The notes: generated by a model not told the origin, from the letters alone. A DNA stretch of 64,000 nt from Pedobacter sp. AJM (GCF_002197755.1 NZ_NHOT01000001.1:558001-622000), one strand, 5' to 3'; shown: positions 52,646 through 63,400, numbered from the stretch's first letter. Program-made: numbers and translations.

Positions 52646-53419
52646 TTACATATCTGCAGATTTTAAGATATCACTGGCATAATTGCCCCAGTCCTTTAAC
52701 GCACGCTTTAAAATATCACTCAACTGTTTTTTATTTACAAGCTTCCCTTTTGAAGGTACTTTAAGCTGTGCATCCGTAACCTCTATATCTTTTACTTTCG
52801 TTGCAAACCAGGTAATATGTTCACGCGGCAAGGCTACGCCTAATATCATACCTGGTAATCCATTAAAGGTTTCCGGACCGCCAGATACCGGAATGGCATC
52901 GGCATAAAAGGCAACAACGTAAATAGAATCCATCATTAAAGCATTTGCCCGCCTGCAATCATAGCCTGCAATATTTCTGAATTCATCTGTTATTTTCCAG
53001 TTTATTTTGCGGATGGAATCTTTAACCAGGTAAGTTTCTTCATAAACCGATTTTTGAATAATACTGGTTTCTGATTTAAGATTACTTAAAATAATGTTAT
53101 TCTGCTTTGCCGTCGCGAAATTACCTAACCAATTGTTAGATACACTTTCATCTGCCAGCGGATTAAAAAATGTTTGGTTGTTCTTAAAAGTAAGCTCACT
53201 TTTCAAAGTTTTAAATTGCGGGTTATTTTTTTGATACTGCTCCAGCGCCTGTGCACTCCAAAAGTTATCAGGATATTTTTTTGCCTGATCTTGAATCAAT
53301 GCGTAAACATTGATCTTTTTCTCAAATTCTATAATGCCCTGGTTCACAAACCTCGCATTTTGCGCCATTGCATTATTCATTGTGCAAACCAGCATCAGTA
53401 AAGTATATTTTAATTTCAT
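52646..53419 (-). CDS. GLPGLI-family exported protein
   Basis: A 257-residue protein with a signal peptide ending at AMAQ (about 17-20) and the motif FNGLPGMILGVAL, the signature of the GLPGLI family, here with Met in place of Leu. The region before it contains a Cys (GYDCRRANA). These proteins typically lie beside outer-membrane beta-barrel genes, as here (43 bases upstream). Function unknown, probably a periplasmic partner of the barrel. Confidence 0.88.
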   Translation of the reverse strand: MKLKYTLLMLVCTMNNAMAQNARFVNQGIIEFEKKINVYALIQDQAKKYPDNFWSAQALEQYQKNNPQFKTLKSELTFKNNQTFFNPLADESVSNNWLGNFATAKQNNIILSNLKSETSIIQKSVYEETYLVKDSIRKINWKITDEFRNIAGYDCRRANALMMDSIYVVAFYADAIPVSGGPETFNGLPGMILGVALPREHITWFATKVKDIEVTDAQLKVPSKGKLVNKKQLSDILKRALKDWGNYASDILKSADM

Positions 53420-53462
53420 TTATAATATTTTAAAAGGATTTTGAATCATTACCATTCAAATT

Positions 53463-56273
53463 TTATTTTTGAGGCGCACCACCGCCCATTTTATTAAAAT
53501 CCCAAATCAGGGAGAACATAAAATAACGGCTGATATTATTATAGCTTGTTTGCGTGATCATATTGGAATAGGAAGACCGCCTGAAACCCCGGTTCTGATT
53601 AAATAAATCATTACCGCGAATGGTAAGTTTCAGATCTTCATTTTTAAAGAAACCTTTGGTTACAGCTGCATTGATAATGATCTGTTCGAAACTGGTATCA
53701 AAAGCTGGCGATTTAGGTGTGTAAGTATATTCACCATCCGCACGAAGTTTGATTTTTTTCGGCAGGGTTAAGCTGAAGCCTCCCCAACCTTGCATCCCCC
53801 ATCCTTTATTTGCCCGATCTTTTTGAAGCGAGGCTACCTGTGCATGATAACTCGGACCAAAGTTTAAATAGATTTCACTCTTATCCTTATACCTGTTAAT
53901 CTGTAATGAAGGAGAAAAGCTGGTACTCACAATTTGATTTAATTCGACCACATCACTTAACTGACTTTTTACGTAGCTATAATTTGTATTGCCATTTGCA
54001 TTTAAATTTAGCCCGATATTGGCATCAAACAGAAATTTAACTTTTCTATTGAACCCGCTATATACACTATAATTAACCGGCGTTCTATCTGTTAAATTAA
54101 CAGATTTCGCTATTGTCTTTCCAGAAGCATCTGTTTCTGTGCTACTGACTATTGCTTTGTTAACAAAGCCGAAACTACCGTTAATGTATATTGATTGCTG
54201 ACTCAAAACTTTATAAGCGTTATAACTTGCATTAAATCGACTATTGAAGGATGGTGCCAGATCTGGATTACCAAGAGGTTGATATAAAGGATTATCATTT
54301 ACCCTTACCGGCTGCAACTGGTTAACGGTAGGTTGGTTTGTACTTCCGTTATAACTGAACCTAAAAGCCCTTTGAGCGGAGAATTTATACATGTAACTGG
54401 CTTGAGGTAACCAATTTACGAAACTTCTGCTATAACTTTGATTAGAGAGTTGCTCAAATTGATCAAACTTTGCGGCACTCACCTTACTACCAAAACTAAT
54501 AGTTGTTTTAGGCTTTTTATAGTTAAAAACAGCTCCACCCTGATTAAGGTATTGACTTGCTTTAAAATCATTGCTGAATTCTTTATCCAGAATATCATAA
54601 TTTCCAGGTGATGATTGATTGAAAGATTTACGATCAGAACGACTTTCATTAATACCAAAACCATAATTTAACACTAAAGAGATTGATTTTGTTAGTGGCT
54701 CATTGTAAGTTAAATTGCTACTAAAAATAGAACTCTGGGTATTGTTTTTCTTTAACTGATCTGTAACTTCCTTTCTTAAAGGTAAACCAGCTTCATCATA
54801 ATATTCTACAACTGAATTTAAAAAACCATCTGAATTGAGATCATTGAGATTCTGACTAAGACTTACTGAATAATTACGCCCTGCTTTTTTTAGCTTTTTG
54901 TTATAAAAGGCAGAGATATTAAATGTTTGTTCTTTACCATTGTTACTATTCGACTGCCTATTTTCGTTGAGTTTGGAATTGTCGCACCTTAATCCAATAC
55001 TATTTAAGCTGGAGATATTATCACTGTTTTTAAGCAGGCCATCTACTGATACTTTGAGGTTACTGGTGGTATCCGGTTTGATGGTATATACTGCATCAAT
55101 TTTCTGCCTGAACACATTTCGATCAGAATTTTCATCGGTATTTGTATTGATAATACCATCAGGTAAATTATTCTGACTAAGGGTATTTTTAGTCGTTTTG
55201 ATGCCTAAGGCACCCAACTTATAATTGGTGTTAATACTCTCCTTATCGCTATTCCATTTATTATCATAATGTGCACCGCCGGTTAAGGCCCGGGGTATCC
55301 CTTCACCATAATAATTTCCGTTTTCTAATTCATCTCCATCCCCATAGCTAAACCACATGTTTCCATCATCACTCATTTGCATATTACTATTACCCGCACC
55401 TAATTTATTGCCATCTTCCCAACTCAAACCCGTAGTACCGTTATTTGCGGCCGTACCATAAACAGAGAACTTTTGTTTGGCTTTGAAGCGGTTAAACAAT
55501 GCCTGGCCCTGATAAAAATCTTTAGTACCATAACCCGCATCAATCTTTCCGAAGTAACCACTTTTCTTATCTTCTTTAAGTTTTATATTGATGGTTTGTG
55601 TTTTTTGCCCATCATCAACACCTGTGAAGGCTGCCTGATCGCTGGATTTTTCATAAAGTTGAACTTTATCCACCATATCCGCCCTTAGGTTTTTAGTTAC
55701 CAAGGTTGGATCATCACCAAAAAACTCCTCTCCATCTACCAATACTTTAGGTACGGTTTTCCCCTGGGCCGTAATTTTCCCATCCTTATCTACCTGTATT
55801 CCCGGCAGTTTTTTCAACAAATCTTCCACTTTATCATTTGGTTGTATACTATAACTTGATGCGTTAAACTCTGTAGTATCGCCCTTAATTTTAATAGCGG
55901 CCTTTTCGCCTTTAATAATTACATCTGCCAAAAGTTTCGCTATTCCGGTTAAATTAATCGTACCAAGATCTATGTCTTTTTTAGTAGAATCTAAGGTAAA
56001 GTGATCAACAAAATCAGCATACTTAGGATAAGAAACCAATAGCATAAACTTGCCATTTTTAATACCGTTGATTTCAAAGGAGCCGTTTTCAGCAGACCTG
56101 GTAAATTTCACCAGCGTAGAATCTTTAGCATTTAACATGGCAATGGTAGATCCGGAAAGTAAAGTAGTTGAAGCAGTGTCAATGGTGCGGCCTTTAATCT
56201 GGTGAACAATTTGCGCCTTCAGGTAGGAAGTAACAAAAACCAGAAAACACAGGCAGAGGAGCGTTCGTTTCAT
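53463..56273 (-). CDS. Outer-membrane beta-barrel protein with carboxypeptidase-like domain
   Basis: A 936-residue protein: signal peptide 1-20, a carboxypeptidase-regulatory-like domain (about 22-110), a TonB-plug-like part with SIQPNDKVEDLLKKLPGIQVDKDGKITAQGKTVPKVLVDGEEFFGDD, and a long barrel (OMP_b-brl_3 type). It resembles the TonB-receptor-like proteins that pair with GLPGLI proteins. Substrate unknown. First gene of a likely unit barrel, GLPGLI, Crp/Fnr. Confidence 0.85.
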   Translation of the reverse strand: MKRTLLCLCFLVFVTSYLKAQIVHQIKGRTIDTASTTLLSGSTIAMLNAKDSTLVKFTRSAENGSFEINGIKNGKFMLLVSYPKYADFVDHFTLDSTKKDIDLGTINLTGIAKLLADVIIKGEKAAIKIKGDTTEFNASSYSIQPNDKVEDLLKKLPGIQVDKDGKITAQGKTVPKVLVDGEEFFGDDPTLVTKNLRADMVDKVQLYEKSSDQAAFTGVDDGQKTQTINIKLKEDKKSGYFGKIDAGYGTKDFYQGQALFNRFKAKQKFSVYGTAANNGTTGLSWEDGNKLGAGNSNMQMSDDGNMWFSYGDGDELENGNYYGEGIPRALTGGAHYDNKWNSDKESINTNYKLGALGIKTTKNTLSQNNLPDGIINTNTDENSDRNVFRQKIDAVYTIKPDTTSNLKVSVDGLLKNSDNISSLNSIGLRCDNSKLNENRQSNSNNGKEQTFNISAFYNKKLKKAGRNYSVSLSQNLNDLNSDGFLNSVVEYYDEAGLPLRKEVTDQLKKNNTQSSIFSSNLTYNEPLTKSISLVLNYGFGINESRSDRKSFNQSSPGNYDILDKEFSNDFKASQYLNQGGAVFNYKKPKTTISFGSKVSAAKFDQFEQLSNQSYSRSFVNWLPQASYMYKFSAQRAFRFSYNGSTNQPTVNQLQPVRVNDNPLYQPLGNPDLAPSFNSRFNASYNAYKVLSQQSIYINGSFGFVNKAIVSSTETDASGKTIAKSVNLTDRTPVNYSVYSGFNRKVKFLFDANIGLNLNANGNTNYSYVKSQLSDVVELNQIVSTSFSPSLQINRYKDKSEIYLNFGPSYHAQVASLQKDRANKGWGMQGWGGFSLTLPKKIKLRADGEYTYTPKSPAFDTSFEQIIINAAVTKGFFKNEDLKLTIRGNDLFNQNRGFRRSSYSNMITQTSYNNISRYFMFSLIWDFNKMGGGAPQK

Positions 56274-56306
56274 AAGATAATTGATTAGCTTGGTGCTCTA
56301 ATATAA

Positions 56307-56322
56307 AACTAATTAATTAGTT
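56307..56322. promoter_or_regulatory. Perfect 16-base palindrome in a divergent promoter region
   Basis: AACTAATTAATTAGTT is fully symmetric and lies 34 bases upstream of the barrel gene start and 83 upstream of the DUF4153 gene. It is a plausible operator for a dimeric regulator, but AT-rich palindromes also arise by chance. Confidence 0.4.
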
Positions 56323-56404
56323 AAAATAGGCTTTAACTTTTTTTAACAAAATGATCACACCATATTTAAATCATTAAAAAAATCATATTTAATCAAATTT
56401 TAAA

Positions 56405-58216
56405 ATGATGAAACTCCCATCTATACAACACCTTTATAAGGACTTATTAACTGTTGTTAAACGCTTCCCGCTACAGTTCGTATTTATTATTGTGGCAACA
56501 GTATGCTGGACATATTATATTCATCTTGACCGTTATGGTGCAGATTCATTGCTTAACGCCGCTCTTCAAAAGATTTTGATAAAAGCTATATTAATCAGTA
56601 ACCTCGGCCTTACCCTTACACTCGCTTTAGATTTACTGGCAGAAAAAAAGGCATACAAGCCTGGAAAAAAGTGGCTGATCAGGATCTTTGCGGTTTTGAG
56701 TTGCCTGTTGCTCTTTTTCTTATTAGATCCTGCAGATAACTTTGCTGATCAGTTAAGAATTGCATTGATGGCATTTGCCTTTCATTTATTTGTTGCTTTC
56801 TCTCCATTTATGGATAAAGGCCAGATTAATGGCTTCTGGCAATTTAATAAAGTGTTGTTCCTCCGCTTTTTAACAGCAGCACTTTATTCTATTGTGCTGT
56901 ATGGTGGTTTAGCAATAGCCCTGGTAGCTATAGATGGCTTATTCAATGTCGCTATTTATTGGAAAACATACATGATTGTTTTTGCAATCATAGTTGCTGG
57001 TTTTAGTCCGGTATTCTTTTTAGCAGGTATACCCACCAATTTCGAACAACTGGAAAAAGAAGCTGCTTACCCTAAAGGACTGAAGATATTTACACAATTT
57101 GTACTTATTCCACTAATGACCATTTACCTGGCGATTTTATTATTTTATGAAATCAAAATCATGGTAAGTTGGTCATTACCTAAAGGTTTGGTTTCCAGCC
57201 TGATTATTGGTTACGCCGTTTTTGGAATTCTATCATTGCTCCTTATTTATCCGATGAAAGAGCAGGAAGGAAACAGCTGGATAAAACTTTTCTCGCGTTT
57301 CTTTTATAGCATGCTGATTCCGCTCATCATACTCCTTTTATTGGCAGTTTGGAAGCGGGTTGAACCTTATGGAATAACAGAAAGCAGGTACATACTAATA
57401 CTGATTGCCTTATGGCTAACTTGCATAACGGTTTACTTTCTCTTTAGTAAAAGGCAAAACATTAAACTCATTCCCATTAGCCTGGCTATTTTAACGATGC
57501 TTGCAGTTTACGGACCTCAAAGTGCATCTGCTGTTTCTAAATACGCACAAATTACAAGGCTCAAGAAGATATTATACTCTCAAAAGGCCGAGGATCTAAA
57601 GGAAAAGCCATCTGTGGTGAAATATCTCGTATCTAAACATGGCTTAAGCGCTTTGCAGCCTTTTACTTCAAAAAACCTGACTCATATTGAAAATGTAATT
57701 GACAGTCGAGATGATTATCAATATGTCAAAGATAAGATAAAAGTGGATACTGCCTTTTCCACTTTAAAGATCAACGACAAGGATATTTATCCCGCCGATA
57801 CCCAATATACTTTTTTAAGTACCGATCATGATTTCCCTGCGATTAGCGGATTTGATTACCTGCTGGATATAAATAGCTATGAAAATACGGAAAAGGTTTT
57901 CAATGGCATCCAAATAAAAATAGATCGTACTAATGATAAAAACTTAATCATTAACCTAGGTGATACAGCCAAATTAGCAATTAACCTGACTAAAATTTTT
58001 GAGGAATCAGTAGAACTGGTGAAAGCTAAAAAATTAAAATCAACTAAAAATTATAATGAATTTCTCCTGCCTGCCAATAAGCTAACTTTTTCTAAAATAG
58101 TGAAGAATTATCAGTTTACTTATACAATTGGTCAAATCAGAGGTTACAAAACTGGAAGTAGTTTACAGAAAAACTGGTTTGATATTGAAGCGCATTTATT
58201 GATTAAAAAATTATAG
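56405..58216 (+). CDS. DUF4153-domain membrane protein
   Basis: A 603-residue protein with about 10-12 membrane segments in the first 385 residues, followed by a soluble C-terminal part of about 200 residues (from YAQITRLKKILYSQK). This arrangement fits DUF4153 proteins of Bacteroidota, whose role is not known. It is a single-gene unit, divergent from the barrel gene, and ended by a strong terminator. Confidence 0.85.
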   Translation: MMKLPSIQHLYKDLLTVVKRFPLQFVFIIVATVCWTYYIHLDRYGADSLLNAALQKILIKAILISNLGLTLTLALDLLAEKKAYKPGKKWLIRIFAVLSCLLLFFLLDPADNFADQLRIALMAFAFHLFVAFSPFMDKGQINGFWQFNKVLFLRFLTAALYSIVLYGGLAIALVAIDGLFNVAIYWKTYMIVFAIIVAGFSPVFFLAGIPTNFEQLEKEAAYPKGLKIFTQFVLIPLMTIYLAILLFYEIKIMVSWSLPKGLVSSLIIGYAVFGILSLLLIYPMKEQEGNSWIKLFSRFFYSMLIPLIILLLLAVWKRVEPYGITESRYILILIALWLTCITVYFLFSKRQNIKLIPISLAILTMLAVYGPQSASAVSKYAQITRLKKILYSQKAEDLKEKPSVVKYLVSKHGLSALQPFTSKNLTHIENVIDSRDDYQYVKDKIKVDTAFSTLKINDKDIYPADTQYTFLSTDHDFPAISGFDYLLDINSYENTEKVFNGIQIKIDRTNDKNLIINLGDTAKLAINLTKIFEESVELVKAKKLKSTKNYNEFLLPANKLTFSKIVKNYQFTYTIGQIRGYKTGSSLQKNWFDIEAHLLIKKL

Positions 58217-58232
58217 TATAAAACTATTTTGG

Positions 58233-58277
58233 AAAGGGGCTGTATCAGGAAAAAATGAACAGCCCCTTTTCTTTTTT
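58233..58277 (+). terminator. Terminator after the DUF4153 gene
   Basis: AAAGGGGCTGT (58233-58243) pairs with ACAGCCCCTTT (58259-58269), followed by TCTTTTTTT. It lies between convergent genes and may also serve the SDR gene from the other side, though the T-run there is weak. Confidence 0.85.
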
Positions 58278-58993
58278 TACGGATTGGTAGACCAAACGGC
58301 TGCATCTTTTACAAACACCCTTCTGTTAAGCTTCAATTGAGCAATAATCAGTTCTGCTATATCTTCTGGTTGCATCACCTTATCAGGATTACCATCGGTC
58401 AGTTTTAAATCAATAGCCATATCCGTTGCCGTAGTACTCGGCGATAATGCCGTTACCCTGATGTTATGTTTTCTCATTTCCTGCATTAATGAAACAGAAA
58501 AAGCATTAACTGCCGCCTTAGATGCCGAATATGCACTGGTTACTGCCGCAGGACTAAATGCTGATGAACTTGAAATGCTAATAATCTCACCAGTTTGCCT
58601 TTCTATCATTTCTGGCACAACTGCACGGGTTACATAATAAGTACCCATTAAGTTAGTTTGAATAATCCGCTCCCAGTCTGCTATTTCCATTTCTAAGAAT
58701 TTACCAAACTTTCCAACACCAGCATTATTGATCAAAATTTCAATAAAACCCAACGCTCCTTTAACTGTTTCTATGGCATGGTTTACAGAATCGATATCAC
58801 TAACATCCATAGTTGCAACAGCTATTTTTACGTGATATTGCTTTAACTCTTCTGCCAGTTCATCTAAATGACTTTTCGTTCTGCCAACTAAGGCTACGTT
58901 TACACCTTCTTTTGCTAAAGCCGTGGCAATAGCCTTTCCTATGCCTTTACCCGCACCGGTAACGATTGCATTTTTTCCTGATATATTTTCCAT
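58277..58993 (-). CDS. Short-chain dehydrogenase/reductase
   Basis: A 238-residue classical SDR with the cofactor motif TGAGKGIG (12-19), NNAGVG (about 88-93), catalytic Ser in SISSSSAF and YSASK. The closest feel is to 3-ketoacyl-ACP reductase-like enzymes; the substrate is unknown. I see no sign that it is the uronate enzyme KduD. It is followed on the same strand by nothing and preceded by the ALDH gene. Confidence 0.9.
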   Translation of the reverse strand: MENISGKNAIVTGAGKGIGKAIATALAKEGVNVALVGRTKSHLDELAEELKQYHVKIAVATMDVSDIDSVNHAIETVKGALGFIEILINNAGVGKFGKFLEMEIADWERIIQTNLMGTYYVTRAVVPEMIERQTGEIISISSSSAFSPAAVTSAYSASKAAVNAFSVSLMQEMRKHNIRVTALSPSTTATDMAIDLKLTDGNPDKVMQPEDIAELIIAQLKLNRRVFVKDAAVWSTNP

Positions 58994-59057
58994 TGTTACA
59001 TTATTAATATGGCGTTAAACTTTTTAAAAGTTAGTAACGCTAACCTAAATCATTTCA

Positions 59058-60599
59058 TTACAAATCAAACTTAATCCCTTGTGCCAAGGGCAAGGTATCC
59101 GAATAATTGATTGTGTTCGTTTGTCTGCGCATATAAGCCCTCCAGGCATCAGATCCGCTTTCTCTTCCACCGCCGGTTTCCTTTTCACCTCCAAAAGCAC
59201 CACCAATCTCAGCACCTGATGTACCTATATTTACATTCGCAATCCCGCAATCTGATCCTTTTGAAGATAGAAAAAGTTCAGCTTCTCTCAAATTCAAGGT
59301 CATAATTGCTGAAGATAAACCCTGTGGAACACCATTTTGTAAAGCAATGGCTTCTGCTAAGGTTTTATATTTAATCAGGTATAAAATCGGCGCAAAAGTT
59401 TCATGCTGAACAATTTTGAAGTCATTTTTAACTTCGGCAATACAGGGTTTTACATAACAACCGCTGCTGTAATGATCGCCGGTTAACACACCACCTTCCA
59501 CGATAAATTGACCACCTTCGGCTTTACATTTCTGAATCGAATCCAGATATGAAGCCACAGCATCCTGATCAATCAACGGACCAACATGATTACTTTGATC
59601 CAGCGGGTCGCCAATCCGTAACTGATCATAAGCCTTCACTAATTTTTCTTTAAAGGTATCATAAACACTTTCTTGAATAATCAATCTTCTGGTAGAGGTA
59701 CAACGCTGACCAGCTGTACCAACGGCACCAAAAACAGCACCGATTAAACTCATATCCAAATCAGCATGTTCTGAAATGATAATCGCATTATTACCTCCCA
59801 ATTCCAGCAAGGTTTTACCCAGGCGGGCGCCCACGGCTGCAGCAACTTCTTTTCCCATCCGGGTAGAACCTGTTGCAGAAATTAAGGCCACACGGCCATC
59901 ATGGGTCATCGCTTCTCCCACTACCTTGTCGCCCAAAACCAGGTTGCAAACGCCTTCTTCTATATCATTGGCCTTAAAAACTTTAGCAATAATATGCTGA
60001 CAGGCAATTGCCGTTAAAGGTGTTTTTTCAGAGGGTTTCCAGATGCAAACATTCCCACAAACCAGCGCCAAAGCTGCATTCCAACTCCAAACGGCCACCG
60101 GAAAATTAAATGCTGAAATAATGCCTACAATCCCCAGTGGATGCCATTGCTCATACATGCGGTGGTTCGGGCGTTCACTATGCATGGTTAAGCCATATAA
60201 CTGGCGCGATAAGCCTACTGCAAAATCACAGATGTCAATCATCTCCTGCACCTCACCTAAACCTTCCTGCAAGCTTTTTCCCATTTCGTATGAAACCAGT
60301 GCGCCCAGAGCTTCCTTATTTATCCTCAACGCATCACCAAACTGCCGGATTAAATCTCCACGCTTTGGAGCTGGCACGGTTCTCCATTCAGAAAATGCCA
60401 GCTGAGCCTTTTCCACCACCTGGTTATAGTCTTCAGCAGTGGCAACCTTGGCAGAAGCAATTAATTTTCCATCTACAGGAGAAAAACTTTCCAACAATTC
60501 AATGTTGGAAAGGCCACCCCAATTACTTCCTGTACTAAAAGCAGCATTATTGGCTTTTACACCTAACTGATCCAAAATGGATTGAATATCTGTCTTCAT
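59058..60599 (-). CDS. ALDH7-type aldehyde dehydrogenase (probable piperideine-6-carboxylate dehydrogenase)
   Basis: I start at ATG 60599 (MKTDIQSILDQL); the frame runs a little further upstream. The 513-residue enzyme has the general base in LLELGGNNAII and the nucleophile Cys in GAVGTAGQRCTSTRRLII, the phrase typical of ALDH7/antiquitin, plus NRMYEQWHPLGIVGIISAFNFP for cofactor binding. It would oxidise 2-aminoadipate semialdehyde in lysine degradation. The 64 bases between it and the SDR gene suggest a common transcript. Substrate is inferred from the subgroup. Confidence 0.85.
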   Translation of the reverse strand: MKTDIQSILDQLGVKANNAAFSTGSNWGGLSNIELLESFSPVDGKLIASAKVATAEDYNQVVEKAQLAFSEWRTVPAPKRGDLIRQFGDALRINKEALGALVSYEMGKSLQEGLGEVQEMIDICDFAVGLSRQLYGLTMHSERPNHRMYEQWHPLGIVGIISAFNFPVAVWSWNAALALVCGNVCIWKPSEKTPLTAIACQHIIAKVFKANDIEEGVCNLVLGDKVVGEAMTHDGRVALISATGSTRMGKEVAAAVGARLGKTLLELGGNNAIIISEHADLDMSLIGAVFGAVGTAGQRCTSTRRLIIQESVYDTFKEKLVKAYDQLRIGDPLDQSNHVGPLIDQDAVASYLDSIQKCKAEGGQFIVEGGVLTGDHYSSGCYVKPCIAEVKNDFKIVQHETFAPILYLIKYKTLAEAIALQNGVPQGLSSAIMTLNLREAELFLSSKGSDCGIANVNIGTSGAEIGGAFGGEKETGGGRESGSDAWRAYMRRQTNTINYSDTLPLAQGIKFDL

Positions 60600-60722
60600 A
60601 TAACTAAACGATTTACACAAAAAAACAAAAAATTAAGAGAAAGCAGGTACATTTGAGTCTTTACTTTATCACAATAATTTAGATGTTGTTTTAAAGATAA
60701 CAGACCCATAAAATCATAAAAA

Positions 60723-63236
60723 ATGAATAATAAGTTTCTCACCTGCAGTGCGCTGTTGCTGACTTTTTTTGTGGCAGGTAATCTTTCAGCTCAGGAAAAA
60801 CCTACAGAAAAGCCCGAAAATTTATCTGTCTACCGTGTTACCCCCACTAAAATTAATGATTTGGTGCATACCAAACTGGATGTTTCCTTTGATTATGCCA
60901 AACGTTATCTGTACGGAAAAGAATGGGTAACCTTAAAACCTCATTTTTACCCGACAGACTCCCTTACCCTTGATGCCCAGGGAATGGATATTAAAACCGT
61001 TGCATTAGTAGGTATCAAAGGAAATACACCGTTGAAATATGTATATAACAACAATAAGTTATACATTAACCTTAATAAAAAATACACTAAACAAGAAAAA
61101 TATACCATCTACATCGCATATACGGCGAAGCCGGATGAATTAAAAGTAAAAGGTAGTGCAGCCATAACGGATGCGAAAGGATTATACTTCATCAACCCGG
61201 ACGGTACGGATAAAGATAAACCCACCCAAATCTGGACACAAGGTGAAACTGAATCTTCGTCAGCCTGGTTTCCGACGATAGATAAGCCAGACCAAAAAAC
61301 TACCCAGGAAATTTCGATGACAGTTAAATCGAAATACACCACCTTATCCAACGGAAAACTGGTCAGCCAGAAACCCAATACAGATGGTACCAGAACCGAT
61401 ACCTGGAAGATGGACTTGCCGCATTCTCCTTACCTCTTTATGATGGCCATTGGCGATTTCAAAATCACTAAAGATACTTATAAAGGCAAAGAGGTTAACT
61501 ATTATCTGGAACCAAAATACGCACCTTATGCCAAACAGATTTTTGGGAAAACCCCTGAGATGATGAAGTTTTACAGCGAAACTTTAGGGCTGGATTATCC
61601 CTGGAATAAATATGCACAGGTGGTGGCCAGAGATTATGTTTCGGGTGCTATGGAAAATACCACGGCAACTTTACACGGTGAGCAGATTCAGAAAACAGAT
61701 CGCGAATTGTTAGATGGAAACGAAGAAGGCATCATTGCACACGAACTCTTCCACCAGTGGTTTGGCGATTATGTAACGGCAGAATCATGGTCAAACTTAA
61801 CCATGAACGAATCTTTTGCCACTTTTGGTGAGATTATCTGGCAAGGACACGATGCGGGTAAAGATGCCGAAGATAAATTACGCTATGAAAAACTTCAATC
61901 TTATATCAGTTCCACCAAAAATGGCGAAAGTCCTGTTTTAGCACGTTTTCACTATGCAGATAAAGAAGACATGTTTGATAATGTGAGCTACGCAAAAGGA
62001 TCTGTTATTTTATATGCACTGAAAAATCAAATGGGCGATGCGGCTTTTTATCAATCGCTCAATAAATACCTAACCACCAACGCATTTAAAAATGGGGAAA
62101 CGCACCAATTGAGATTAGCCATGGAAGAAGTGACCGGCAAAGACTGGAGTCCTTATTTTAACCAGTGGTATTACAATGGCGGCCACCCCATTTTAGCTAT
62201 AGATTATGGCTATCAAAATGGAAAGGCCACTATTAAAGTGAAGCAAACACAAGATTCAAGTGTACAAACTTTTACCTTACCAGTTAAAGTAGATATCTAT
62301 GCAGCCGGGAAAAAGATCAGAAAAGAAATTATTATCGACAAGCGTGAAGAGACTTTTTCTTTTGACGTAAGCAGCAAGCCAGATTTAATTGATTTTGATG
62401 CCGATAAAATTATCGTTGGCGAAATGAACGACAATAAAGTGGCTGAAGATTATTACTTTCAATATAAAAATGCACCAAGTTATGCCAACAGACTTGAAGC
62501 ACTGCAATTCATTATGCAAAGCAAAGCCAAAAGCGGTCAGCAGGTTTTATTGGCAGCCCTAAAAGATTCGTCAGGCGATTTACGTGCCTTAAGCATCGCC
62601 GGTTTAAATCTTGAAGATGCCCAAATTAAAGCTGCGGCACTTCCGGTTTTATTACAGCTGGCAAAAACAGACCGGGATACTGAAGTGAGAGCTGCAGCAA
62701 TTTCCAAATTGGGAGAAACCGGCGATCAGACTTATAAAAGTTTAATGTCCGAAAGCCTAAAGGACAGATCTTATCGCGTGATTGCTGCAGGAATAAGCGG
62801 TCTGGCAAAACTTGCCCCTAAGGAAAGTATAAGCACGCTATCAGCATTGGATCAGGATACAAAAGATCATATTGCGCCTTCGATTGCCGAACTTTACATT
62901 GGCGATCCGAAAGATGAACACCAGGAATTTTATACAAACATTATGGATAAGGGCGACCGGAATAAAGTTTTTGCGGTGATTGGTCAATATTTTCAATACC
63001 TGAGGGCCAATACCAATCCGGCTGTAACAGAAAAAGGCATTAAAAATATTAAAGATGCCATTGAAAGACTGAAATTACAGCCTTACCTGAATAAACGACT
63101 TTCATCAGCATATGAAGCTACGGCCCAGGGTAAATCCAAGCAAGCCGGCGCAGCAAGCGGAGAAGATAAAAAGAACCTGATGAAACAGGCTGAGATATTC
63201 AAAAAAGCAGCTGTTGATTTAGGAAAAGAATCATAA
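60723..63236 (+). CDS. Exported M1-family metallo-aminopeptidase
   Basis: An 837-residue zinc peptidase: signal peptide about 1-23, the exopeptidase motif GAMEN at 308-312, HELFH at 340-344 and the third zinc ligand Glu363 in NLTMNESFA, i.e. HEXXH-X18-E. The last 260 residues contain HEAT-like helices (DTEVRAAAISKLGE). It removes N-terminal residues from peptides in the periplasm. It is the sole gene of its unit, with a terminator after it. Confidence 0.95.
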   Translation: MNNKFLTCSALLLTFFVAGNLSAQEKPTEKPENLSVYRVTPTKINDLVHTKLDVSFDYAKRYLYGKEWVTLKPHFYPTDSLTLDAQGMDIKTVALVGIKGNTPLKYVYNNNKLYINLNKKYTKQEKYTIYIAYTAKPDELKVKGSAAITDAKGLYFINPDGTDKDKPTQIWTQGETESSSAWFPTIDKPDQKTTQEISMTVKSKYTTLSNGKLVSQKPNTDGTRTDTWKMDLPHSPYLFMMAIGDFKITKDTYKGKEVNYYLEPKYAPYAKQIFGKTPEMMKFYSETLGLDYPWNKYAQVVARDYVSGAMENTTATLHGEQIQKTDRELLDGNEEGIIAHELFHQWFGDYVTAESWSNLTMNESFATFGEIIWQGHDAGKDAEDKLRYEKLQSYISSTKNGESPVLARFHYADKEDMFDNVSYAKGSVILYALKNQMGDAAFYQSLNKYLTTNAFKNGETHQLRLAMEEVTGKDWSPYFNQWYYNGGHPILAIDYGYQNGKATIKVKQTQDSSVQTFTLPVKVDIYAAGKKIRKEIIIDKREETFSFDVSSKPDLIDFDADKIIVGEMNDNKVAEDYYFQYKNAPSYANRLEALQFIMQSKAKSGQQVLLAALKDSSGDLRALSIAGLNLEDAQIKAAALPVLLQLAKTDRDTEVRAAAISKLGETGDQTYKSLMSESLKDRSYRVIAAGISGLAKLAPKESISTLSALDQDTKDHIAPSIAELYIGDPKDEHQEFYTNIMDKGDRNKVFAVIGQYFQYLRANTNPAVTEKGIKNIKDAIERLKLQPYLNKRLSSAYEATAQGKSKQAGAASGEDKKNLMKQAEIFKKAAVDLGKES

Positions 63237-63242
63237 AAAATT

Positions 63243-63276
63243 AAGGTTGATGAGTCTGATCATCAACCTTTTTTCT
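63243..63276 (+). terminator. Terminator after the M1 aminopeptidase gene
   Basis: AAGGTTGATGA (63243-63253) pairs perfectly with TCATCAACCTT (63260-63270) across a 6-base loop, followed by TTTTTCTTT. Confidence 0.85.
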
Positions 63277-63392
63277 TTGCTTAATGCCGGCCTTTGAAAG
63301 CAGTGGTTTTATAGGGTGTAGTACCCACAACCAAAGATATTACCGCTTAATTTTCATGACTTCATCATTACCTTAGTCAGGCAAATTAGTGC

Positions 63393-63400
63393 TATTTTTG
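63393..63400 (+). promoter_or_regulatory. Putative -7 box upstream of a small frame
   Basis: TATTTTTG matches TAnnTTTG, 24 bases before an ATG that is preceded by AAGGAG (63413-63418). A weak TTAG may serve as -33 element (63373-63376). Confidence 0.35.

Noticed and set aside
58277..58993. The SDR as KduD of the uronate pathway
   Set aside because: It lies 7 kb from the pectin genes, next to an ALDH7-type gene, and shows only general SDR motifs.
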